Assembly (NCBI GenBank): GCA_905178155.1 | Contig: CAJINV010000021.1 | Coordinates: 669,530 to 733,529, forward strand | Length of the DNA: 64,000 nucleotides | Source of the DNA: Amoebophrya sp. A120 | Taxonomy: Eukaryota; Sar; Dinophyceae; Syndiniales; Amoebophryaceae | Reading direction: 5' to 3' | In this document: positions 44,174-52,631 of the stretch, piece after piece | How positions within the stretch are numbered: position 1 is the first letter of the stretch | How the letters are laid out: each line of letters starts with the position of its first letter | The notes under the pieces: model-generated | Told to the model about the DNA's origin: nothing | Database searches by the model: none | The model's input: only the letters and a program-made list of their open reading frames with translations | Position numbers and translations under genes: made by a program

Positions 44174-44307
44174 AGATCAGGTTAATCCGGAGCATCCCGC
44201 CCTGCTAACAATATCATCTTTTTCGTTCTCATCTGATCAAGTCGCCTATTTTTGGTTTGTGTTTTTGAAGATGACATGGAAGATACAAAGCGAGGTGGAG
44301 ATCAGCA
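44174..44307. repeat. dispersed repeat, copy 1
   Basis: Starts GATCAGGTTAATCCGGAG, continues through AACAATATCATCTTTTTCGT and CATCTGATCAA, and ends GGTGGAGATCA. It matches 47539-47662 with scattered substitutions and small gaps. It lies about 110 bp upstream, on the coding strand, of the start codon at 44065. Confidence 0.75.
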
Positions 44308-44434
44308 GTAGAAGAAGTGCGGCACTTTTCCTTTTCTTGTGGTACAAAATTCACTGGGAAATCGAAATGTATATAATAACTCATAGCTTCATTTTCTTCA
44401 GGGGATTCTTTTGTAATGTGGCGCTTTGGTTCAA

Positions 44435-44460
44435 CTCTCTCTCTCTCTCTCTCTCTCTCT
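44435..44460. repeat. (CT)n microsatellite
   Basis: Thirteen CT units without interruption, followed by further CT-rich sequence (CGCTCTGTCTCTCG). A less regular CT-rich tract lies at the corresponding position behind copy 2 of the dispersed repeat, near 47895-47930. Confidence 0.9.
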
Positions 44461-44766
44461 CGCTCTGTCTCTCGTCCTCGGCAAGCGCATCTTCAATATA
44501 CATACAAACACGACGGAAGATTTTCGTATCACCTTTCCATATGTCAAACCTGTTCCGCTCTTGTTTTTGTTACAATTCCCGTGCTCGAACAATTAGGACG
44601 ACCATGTACTTTGTGTAGTCTTCATATTTTCATCGCCGCCGTTTTTTTTTCTTTCGCTACTTGTCGCTGAAACCCCTGCCAGGTGCCTTGCCTGGCAGCG
44701 ACATCGGAGCGGAGGGAGCTCCTCGGGCCTAAAAAGTTCGCAGGCCCGACTACGTATTTGTTCTGT

Positions 44767-45222
44767 TCAGCTTTCCTCGTTCGGGTGCATCAATGTCTCT
44801 CGTAAGTTTCGAAGCTCGTGTTTCACGGCATTCACAAAGGATCCGGGAAAGCAAACCACATTAGTAACATCATGCTTATCATGTTTATTTTTATGTTTGT
44901 GTTTCTCCACGTCGGAGAACACATTATCATCTTTATCTTTCAACAACATCCCGTGCTGGCCGCAGTGCTTGACGTGGAATGTGGTGCCTTCAACTGTATG
45001 GGTGCCGTCTCGGAGATCCTTGTGGTGCTCGAGAAAGTGAGTTACGTGGTGTGCCTCGCTTTCGGTGGCTCTAGTGTGTGTCGGGTTGTTAGTTGTGTCG
45101 TCTGCATGCCAGTCGTTTTTCAGCTGTTGCATGAAACTCATACCTTCGATTCCGATATCAAGTCCAAAAGTGCAGCTCTTTTCCTCGTTTTTGTCGTATG
45201 GCGCAACGCCATTGGGATTCAT
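44767..45222 (-). CDS. His-rich hypothetical protein, 151 aa
   Basis: A single frame starts at an ATG at 45220-45222 (MNPNGVAPYDKNEEKSC), immediately preceded by an in-frame TAA, and ends in a stop at 44767. Contains about twenty His residues, including HKHKNKHDKHD, and a repeated-looking HTRATESEAHHVTHFLEHH stretch; acidic residues alternate with them. There is no signal peptide or membrane segment. It may bind metal ions, but only composition suggests so. It agrees in strand with its neighbours. Function unknown. Confidence 0.5.
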   Translation of the reverse strand: MNPNGVAPYDKNEEKSCTFGLDIGIEGMSFMQQLKNDWHADDTTNNPTHTRATESEAHHVTHFLEHHKDLRDGTHTVEGTTFHVKHCGQHGMLLKDKDDNVFSDVEKHKHKNKHDKHDVTNVVCFPGSFVNAVKHELRNLRETLMHPNEES

Positions 45223-45600
45223 TTACATCTTCTTGCGTTCCTATGGTAAAACTACTAAAGGGCGACATTGTCCTCGCGCGACCTACTGAATAGGTCACGC
45301 GACGAGATGAACTGTTTTGCCTCTGGTGACGGAAGAAGGGTCAGGAGGAAACAGGGAATTCCGCGAAATGAGGATTCGTGCCTCGTTGTTGGTCTTGATT
45401 GTATGTTCAAGACCTCGAACAACTGCGAACAATAACAACTCCAAGGCCGCATATTCAAGACGTGACCAAGGCCGCATATGCATACGCATTCAAGGCCGCA
45501 CGATGTAGCTGAAAAAGAATGAATTCAATTATGCATGGTCCATCAAATTATTTAGCATTAGCATGAACCATACATTCATTCCAAAATAGGCAACGCTACA
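45223..45600. other. short unassigned stretch with triplicated 10-mer
   Basis: Contains three copies of CAAGGCCGCA at about 45441, 45469 and 45491, separated by 18 and 12 bases. The translation on the minus strand around it is not conclusive. It may hold the last exon of the Ala-rich gene to the right. Confidence 0.4.
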
Positions 45601-45625
45601 ACACTTTTGCACACGATAATCGAGG
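45601..45625. mobile_element. solitary family A introner end
   Basis: On the coding strand the sequence CGATTATCGTGTGCAAAAGTG matches the family A terminus. No opposing terminus or target repeat was found within the next 400 bases downstream, so it may be a decayed or truncated element whose other end has diverged. Confidence 0.4.
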
Positions 45626-46146
45626 ATTTTCTGCACTACCGACACGGCATCCAGCCCCATCTGGTCGGCCGCATTCAGGTCACCTGCATCAATTGCTTCG
45701 TTGGCGAAGGTGAGTGCTCGTGTCCATGCCTCTTCGTTCTGCTCGATTGCCGCACGAAGCGCGCCCTGTGCATGAACTCCCAACCCTCGCCCGTTTTGCT
45801 GGTTGATTCGATGTGCTGCCGCAACAGCACCATGTCTTTGTGCTTGAGCTTGCCACGGGGTCGGGGAAGCGGAAGGATGACCATTTGGGCGCATATTGTT
45901 GAGACCCCGGCGTAAACCCTCTCTGCGAGCAGCATGGATGGCAGCAGGAGTTTTTGCAGCTGCAGAACGTGCGGCTCCAGCAGCAGTCTGCCGTCCCGCG
46001 CCAGCACCCGTACGCGTTCCAGCTTGTCGTGCGGCGTTTCCAGCAGCGAGTCGCGCAGCTGCAGCTCCCATCGCTACTTCTTGCTGCAACAAACTAGCGT
46101 TAATACTTGCAGGCATAGACGACGACACTGCATTCTCGAAGTATTT
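45601..46146 (-). CDS. Ala/Arg/Gln-rich hypothetical protein, exon only
   Basis: A minus-strand open frame runs from a possible acceptor (CCAG|AAATACTTC at 46146) or from the ATG at 46114-46116 (MPASINASLLQQEVAMG). It continues to where a family A introner end begins (KILDY then TATCGTGTGCAAAAGTG). The first half is Ala-rich with many Arg and Gln (AAAARLAAGNAARQ, AAKTPAAIHAARREGLRRG). The second half is more ordered (ALRAAIEQNEEAWTRALTFANEAIDAGDLNAADQMGLDAVS), helical and reminiscent of a tetratricopeptide-like hairpin. The 3' end is not resolved because I could not find the partner introner terminus. Function unknown. Confidence 0.45.
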
Positions 46147-46357
46147 CTGGCATTTTTTTTTTCCATGAAAGACCGGAAGCTTTATGATTAGGATGAAGCG
46201 CAAATAAGTTCGTATCATGAAGACGAAGACGAGTTCGTATGAAATTGAAGAGCAAACAAGCAGATACTTATTTTCTCGTCATGCTCTTCAACATACGAAC
46301 TTTTCTACCTAATGAACAAGAAGATATAGATAGAAGCACTAGGAGGTGTCTGGTTCC

Positions 46358-47496
46358 TCAGTCACATTCACCCTGTAACACCAAGCATGTCAGTACCGAT
46401 GGTTCATTGCGGCCCGCCTCCTGCTCTTCTGTCCCAACAACGGGAGCGACTCCCTCTGTGAAGGACTGCGGACGCGACGCATCGACGTGTGTTATGAAAC
46501 CGCCTACAGTAGAACTACAACTTTTTCTCTTGCACAATCCGCCTTGTCGGGAAACATACACAAGTTCAAATACAACTCGGTCGGTGTACTAATGTAAAGT
46601 GGATGCAAAGTATTAATGTAAAGTGGAAGTGGATGCAAAGTATTATGTATGAATAAATTACCTCTAGTGGTAACTTGTACTTGTAGAGCCCGACGCCAAA
46701 CGTGAGCAAAGCGCGGGGGCTTTATGATCATAAATGGACTTGGACCACGTCGCTCGAGAAGAGAAAAAATCTTTATTTTGGTCTTCACTTTCGTAGTATC
46801 CGCTGCAGTGGGTGCCGAATTGTCCTTTTCCTCGGAGCCCATCGTATTCCGCAAATCCGTGGAAGACGCAGCTAATTCGCTGGCGGAACTGGGCGAGGAG
46901 GATATTTGTGTCGACGCCATCTTTCGCGGTCTCCTGCCGTCGTGCTGCTCGTGTTGCACCGCATTGATTTGCTCGTTCAGTTGCGCAAACTTCGCGTCTT
47001 CAACCTCCTGGTCATCGCCGCCTTCTTCCTCCCCGCCAGCAGCGTCCCCGTGGACGTCCTTCGTCCTTTTCAGCATGGCATCTTCTAAAGCGTCAGCATC
47101 ACCTCCCTCCGTGGCGATTGCGTCGTGGGTAATAACGTATTCTCGTGCAGCCGGAGCTTCAGAAGTTGTTGTACTTCGCGCTCCGTGTTCACGACTGACG
47201 TCCCGTTCATTTCTCTTTTCGACCAGCTCCGCGTACACGGTTTTGAACGGGGAGATGACGACAAAGGCGAGGAGGTTGAGCAGCAGGTGGAAAAACACGT
47301 ACACCGGCTGCGGTAGTACCCGGACCATGTTGCTAAGTACGTTCTGCTTGTCGGGCGGAAAGAGAACGAGTCTTAATAATTCTTTCACCTCCGTCTCCGC
47401 CCTCGAGTCGGAGGTATCTTCACAATTGAGTCCACCGCTCTTTGCGCTGGCGGCAGAGGTTTTACTTCCAATTCTGCTTTTTGATGTTTCGTGTGA
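46358..47496 (-). CDS. hypothetical protein with one membrane segment, 5' end unresolved
   Basis: Exon 47496-46662 follows an acceptor (TACTTCAG|TCACACG) and joins exon 46503-46358 by a canonical intron (AGAG|GTAATTT...CTGTAG), phase 1. The frame ends with stop at 46358 (VLQGECD). The visible part is 326 codons. One hydrophobic segment (VYVFFHLLLNLLAFVVISPF) lies about 50 residues in, preceded by KELLRLVLFPPDKQNVLSNM. After it comes a long acidic, Glu/Asp/Gly-rich region (GGEEEGGDDQEVEDAKF) and a Ser-rich stretch. The true start must lie upstream, either in another exon not identified within 47.5-48.5 kb or at an internal ATG. No family is recognised. Confidence 0.55.
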
Positions 47497-48571
47497 CTGA
47501 AGTAGACCGACACTTCTTTAATGGGGACATAGACCCTGGATCAGGTCAATCCGGAGGATCCCCTGCCAACAATATCATCTTTTTCGTTTTCATCTGATCA
47601 ACTCACCTATTTTTGATTTGTGTTTGAGATGATGTCGAAGAAAGAATCAAGGTGGAGATCACAAAATTCGGAAAATGTACAATAGATAGCTTTTAGGTTT
47701 AGGTTTTACACTCTTCCATTGTGATGTTGTCCTTTGATTATAGATGCGGATCCAGATACACTAACACCAAACACGAGAGGAATATCTTTCATTATCACAT
47801 GCATATCAAAGTGAACGTGATGAAGCGGTGCTGCGCAAGACTTGAATACCTGTTCTGGTTCTCGTCTCACTCTCTGACCTTCTCGTCGCCAGCTCTACTC
47901 TCTCTCTCCCTCACTCTCTCTCTTCCTGCTCAGAACCGTAAACCTATTTACGAACACGACGGTGGAGCGAGAACGTATCCCTTTACAGCTGTCAACAACG
48001 AATGGACAAACAAGAAGGCAACGCCTCAATGCACTATAGATACGGAGTATGCCCGACTGCAACAAACAAGGAGCGTCGCATGCTATCTGGCGACGTCTCG
48101 CTTGCTAAGCAGCAGAAAAAGTGTAGCTTTTCTCGTCTTCGGTTTCAGAGGGCAGAATATACTTCTTACAATTGAGAGCTCTTTATCTTTTCTGCCATTG
48201 ATCAAATGTAGAAGCTGCACTGAACCACCTGCGAGAGAAGGTTCGAGATAGCCTTCCTCGCCAGGGATATGACACAAACACACATGAAGATGAGGCCCTG
48301 GTGTTGCCCGAATAAAAGAAGACAAGAGGGCACTCGGGTAGGTCCTAGTAGAAGCAAAAGCGTAAAGACGAACTGAAAAACACGACTACAGACCAATCCT
48401 GCAGCTCATTCCTCCTCCTCCACGTCGGTATCATCCAGCTTCGAGAGAAGTATCCTAGCAAATCACTTCGAACGAGTCAACTCGATGTTAATATCGCTAG
48501 ACTTTTTAGAAGTAGGATGGTCCACGACAGGAGCCGCGGTAGCCCAAAGAAATATATGAAAACGCATTCAA
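47497..48571. other. gene-poor stretch with repeat copy 2
   Basis: Contains the second copy of the dispersed repeat and a CT-rich tract. It may also contain the first exon of the gene ending at 46358, which I could not identify. Confidence 0.45.
47539..47662. repeat. dispersed repeat, copy 2
   Basis: Matches 44174-44307: GATCAGGTCAATCCGGAGGA, AACAATATCATCTTTTTCGT, CATCTGATCAA and GGTGGAGATCA occur in the same order. It ends about 45 bp upstream, on the coding strand, of the exon starting at 47496. Similarity continues weakly further out (CT-rich tract, then ACGAACACGACGG versus ACAAACACGACGG). Confidence 0.75.
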
Positions 48572-51422
48572 CTATACACATTGCGCGGCGGCAGCACATC
48601 CGCATGAACATGATCCCTCAAAGATCTTCATGCGCCAGCAACTACATCGCGTTGACTTCCGAAAACATCTTTCTAGGATCATAGCCGTGATGACGCCCGT
48701 GAGCATGCACTTGATGTCGAGGAACAATTCCTTGTCGTCCGATTCCGGGGTTCCCTCCGCCACCGCGTCCGCCTCGAAATGCAGCGCGTACTGGAAGATC
48801 CCCTCGCCCTATCGCAAGAAAAAAGTGTTACAGTTACACATTGAGTTGCAGGAGCCGCAAGACAGACAACCTTTGTCATGCAGGCAATGCTTGCGAGCTC
48901 CGTTTCCTACGTATTTTCCCTTATGATCTTTGCATTACAAGTTTTGTCTGCCACACAGAGGAAATTTGTGATGCAGAAACTCCAACAAATGTGTACCTGT
49001 AACGCTTTTTTCTGGTGATACGCCCTTTTTCGGCTTGAAGCGCTGCTGGTGGGCTGTACCGCCGAGCAGCCCCGCCGGTGCCGCGTTATTTGCGGGGGAG
49101 TCGCCGCGGCCGCGGTCCACAAACCCCACCTTGCCACTGGAGCCGCACTATGCATTGCATTAAGTATCGTAGTCTAGTAGTAGAAGCCGCATGACAAATT
49201 TCCTTCGCATTTTTACAGATGAAGTTTGTATATGCGGATTTGCCTTTAAAAGCGAGATTTGCATTTGCAATGGTGGATGACTGCAATTACTACGAGAACG
49301 ATACTTTTGCAATGCATACGCACAGCTGGATCCGGAGCGAGGGCACGTCGGCGTACTTCCCGAGCGGACACTTCGTATCCAGGAAAAAACACCCATCCCC
49401 ATCCACTTTGTCATGCAAAACATGCATAATTTGTAATGTTTGTCATGTAAAAAATGGATAGGGATGGGTGTTTTTTCCTGGATACTTCAGCAGCGCCTTC
49501 TCCTCGACCTGCCTCTCGATCCCGTTCTCGTAGGCGCAGTTGTTCAAGTGCAGGTTGAGAAACCGGACCGGCAGGTTGATGCTGTTCTGCACCGGCTCGT
49601 TGGTCGCGGCGTTCAACAGCTGCACGTCGACCGATGACTCCACGCACGTGAGCTCGCACAGTGCCCCGCCCGTGCCGCCCTGGGCCAGCGGTTGGTCGTC
49701 GTTGGTGGAGTCCCCGTTGCCGTTCGAGTCGACCAGTGCCAGATCCGGCTCGAAGTCGTCGGCGATGATGACGCATCCCCTGCAAAAGTTTCGTACTCGT
49801 ATAAATGCAAGTCTTGCATTACAACTCTTGTTCCCAAGGCAAATCTGCATTACAAATCTTCTTCCTCATGCTGAGGAAATTTGTAATGCATTTATACGAG
49901 TACGATACTTTTGCATTCCATATCACGCGGGCAATCAGCTTTTTCGGCGGCCCTTGCGGTGGCGGGGGCTGCTGGTTCATCAGGAAACTTTTGTTCATCA
50001 GACCCGGTTATCCTCTGCAAAAGCATCGTACTCGTACGTTAGTAGCATTACGGTCATTTATTTCATGACAAACGTCCCTCCTTCTCAAGCACAATCAGCA
50101 TTACAACTACGAGTTGCTTTTTTGATGCCGATAAAATTTCTGATCATGCGGTTTGACTAACTAGTACGATACTTTTGCAGTTCGTACCGGTCCCGCCGGA
50201 AAGCCTCCTATCTGCATCGTCCCGATGGGTGCCATCGTGGCGACCGGTGCGCCGCCGCCAACAGTACCAGCAGCCGCCATAGGATTTTGCTGGTTTAGTC
50301 CGCCGCCCAGCACTGGTGCCTGTAGCGTCGCGGGCGTCTTCAGGAGGAAACTCGGGCGCGTGCCGAATGCGGATGGGGCGGTTGCCGTGGGAAAGTGCTG
50401 CTGCGGCTGTTCACCCCCTGCCACGACCCCTACTTGCTCTGCGCCGACGTCCGGCGACAGGTTTTCCGGCGCGCCGCCGGGAGCGGAAGATGCGCCGACT
50501 TCGGACTGTTGTTCCACACCCCCGACCGGTTGCGGCGGGCTCAACCGCGTGGAGGGAAAGGCGGGCTTCTTGTTCAGACTCAACGTGGGGAATGAAAGCC
50601 CCAACTGTATTGGTTTGTTGTTCATGGCGAAAGGCTGCGGCGGCGCGGGTTGTTTTTTGTCAAAGGTAAGAAAATCCTGGGTTCAGCCACTAGAAACGGA
50701 TTGTAGTTTAGTCGTGGTCGATAATACTAAGGTCATGCTAATTGTACGTGGGCGGAAGGGAACTAAAACGTTGTCCCGACCTGCGTTCATCTCGAGAAGC
50801 AGCTACTAACTTCTCATATATTGATATTGGCTGTGACCAAAAGTACAAAATATCAAAAAGTTTTTCGGCAGGGAAACACGGTTCCAGAGAAGTAGTGCAC
50901 CGTACGCAGCATGCAGTTCGGCCTGAGGCCATCATGCAAACTAGCTGTACTGGAAGTTCGAGCGTCATTACAATAACTGCTGTCATTCACAAAGGCAGTG
51001 ACTTGAGCCAGGGGTTTGCGGAGGTATTGCTGCGCGGCAGGTACACCGCCGGGTTGGTTGGACTCAAAAGGAGACGCCGCGAAGTACGGCGCACCGCCCT
51101 GAAGTAGATTTGTGTCAATTATAGTGCATTCTCATGGTCGTGTGGGTGTCATGGGTTTTTGTGCAATCTCCACGTCATTCCGCATCCCTCCGGATTCTAA
51201 GTCTTTTACTTTTTCTTGCGACGTCAAAATAAGAACATAAACCTTCACGGGAATGCACCAAAAAGTTTTTTTCTCGGCTGCTTGGCTGTGTGGTCATGGC
51301 GAGCATGAAAGACATTCACATTAAATGAACAAGAAAATTATTATTCACGTGTCCTGCATGCATGGTATTGGTACCTGCTGACCCTGGCCGGGTGGTGGGG
51401 CGCCGCCGAGGCCGAAATGCAT
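48572..51422 (-). CDS. Pro/Gln-rich hypothetical protein with conserved-looking C-terminal region, about 470 aa
   Basis: Exons are 51422-51375, 51098-about 50991, 50676-50187, 50003-49925, 49770-49484, 49369-49319, 49143-49021 and 48804-48572. The first two introns are canonical; the next five are introners A8, A7, C2, A6 and D1 in succession. From exon 3 to the stop the frame is exact (421 codons). The N-terminus (MHFGLGGAPPPGQGQQ) and the next 200 residues are Gly/Pro/Gln-rich. An ordered region begins at KKLIARVIIADDFEPDLALVD and contains CELTCVESSVDVQLLN, VRFLNLHLNNCAYENG and CPLGKYADVPSLRIQLCG. It ends GEGIFQYALHFEADAVAEG, then ELFLDIKCMLTGVIT, with a Cys-rich tail. I recognise no family. 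The second donor has two equally good positions 12 bases apart. Confidence 0.8.
48810..49020. mobile_element. introner D1 (family D), 211 bp
   Basis: Termini AAGAAAAAAGTGTTACAG and inverted CTGTAACGCTTTTTTCTGG. Target duplication CGCCC at 48805-48809 and 49021-49025. Excision reads FKPKKG-EGIFQYALHF in frame. Confidence 0.88.
49149..49318. mobile_element. introner A6 (family A), 170 bp
   Basis: Termini TATGCATTGCATTAAGTATC and inverted GAACGATACTTTTGCAATGC. Target duplication CGCAC at 49144-49148 and 49319-49323. Excision reads RIQLC-GSSGKVGFVD in frame. Confidence 0.86.
49375..49483. mobile_element. introner C2 (family C), 109 bp
   Basis: The shortest element. Nearly the whole of it is one hairpin: ATCCAGGAAAAAACACCCAT at one end and ATGGGTGTTTTTTCCTGGAT at the other. 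Target duplication ACTTC at 49370-49374 and 49484-49488. Excision reads EKALLK-CPLGKYADV in frame. Confidence 0.9.
49775..49924. mobile_element. introner A7 (family A), 150 bp
   Basis: Termini TGCAAAAGTTTCGTACTCG and inverted CGAGTACGATACTTTTGCA. Target duplication ACGC at 49771-49774 and 49925-49928. Excision reads KKLIAR-VIIADDFEPD in frame. Confidence 0.88.
50009..50186. mobile_element. introner A8 (family A), 178 bp
   Basis: Termini TGCAAAAGCATCGTACTCG and inverted CTAGTACGATACTTTTGCA. Target duplication CCGGT at 50004-50008 and 50187-50191. Excision reads FPAGP-GLMNKSFLMN in frame. Confidence 0.88.
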
Positions 51423-52631
51423 GCTGTCCGTCGTTTTGTTGCAACAACACCCCTCGAAATGTCTACAAGCAACAGTAGCTGCACCCCCGAGGACTCGTCC
51501 TGCCCTGCTCGCGTTTTGTTGATCCAGTCACGATCGTTCTGTTCACCGCGAGGGCCACGGAAATACGGCCATGACGGGGGCAGCGACCACACACAATCTG
51601 TTTCACTAGTTCCTGCAGATGCGATAGCGAGGATATAATCGTTTACTCCTACAAGACGCGGTCTTTTTGTCTTTGCCATTCACCACGAACAGACCACGTT
51701 CTCCAGGTACAAATGAAACCCTCGCCTTCAATGCAAGTGGAAGTGCGAAGTTAGTCAGACTCAACCTCATCGGGTAAACGTGAAGAAAAGCGACCCACAA
51801 AAACACGCAACACACTTCTTGCTTTGTGACTTTATTTTCCCCTTGTGGTTATGTCAACTTACTACGGTTGACAAAAAAACGTCCACTCGTGCTCAGCCTG
51901 CATGAACACGACCGAATTCGAAAGCCTTGTTTATGTGTTTCAAAAATACAACGAGACGTAGACTGGTGACGTTGAATGAAGAAAGCACATACTTTAGTGG
52001 AAGAAATGCCACCACTGAAGACACTTCTTCCAACGAAAACTCAGAAACAAGCTCATGTACAAAAGAACTCTACTGGGGTTCGTGGAAAACGGCCGTCTCT
52101 TTGCCAATCGCAGGCGAGGCCTGACTAGGTGAACAAGAATTGAATGCTCAACCACAATTGCTAACGCTCTTTTTCGTCGGACTTACTCCAGCAGGAGTGG
52201 ATTTGTGTGTCCAGAAAATGTTTGGCTTGCTCGAAAATCAAAACTGATTCACTTCTGGTTATCTTGTTATTCCTGAGAGAGCCTGAGAAAGAGAATAGTG
52301 ATCATGTTATAATGGAGATTCACGTCCGGAATGTGTTTGAAAAAAAGTGTCCTGCAGCTTGAGGCACAAATATTCTGTGGCTACCGCGGTCAAAGCGGTT
52401 CAATAAAAATACAACTGTTTACAGTTTTTTTGTAAGTTTGACTTAGACTTATTAGTCCCCAATGGTTTCGCTCGCAACCGTTTCTTTGCAACGATTGAGC
52501 GGTACAACTTCGTAAATTTTTGCAATCTCTACTTCGCTTGAAGGATTATTAGCGAGATTGATCATGTCGCTACATACCGTAGAAAAAAATCCTGTTTTAC
52601 TCGGTCTGAAAACTTTCAGACAGGGATGGCT
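51423..52631. other. intergenic, no feature recognised
   Basis: 1.2 kb between the 2391-aa gene's stop and the Pro/Gln-rich gene's start. Frames are short, and no repeats or introner ends are visible. Confidence 0.5.

Larger units (their letters stand above)
44066..44766. other. intergenic with microsatellite and a duplicated segment
   Basis: Holds a (CT)n run at about 44435-44460 and the first copy of a segment that recurs at 47.5 kb (separate entries). No gene is supported; a 170-codon plus-strand frame here is largely low-complexity and overlaps the repeats. Confidence 0.5.

Noticed and set aside
44106-44618. 170-codon plus-strand frame
   Set aside because: Spans the dispersed repeat and the CT microsatellite; Ser/Leu runs reflect the repeats.
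48810-50186. Repeated similar strings that could be read as a CRISPR-like array
   Set aside because: The repeats are inverted termini of separate introners with target duplications, not direct repeats with regular spacers; the genome is eukaryotic.
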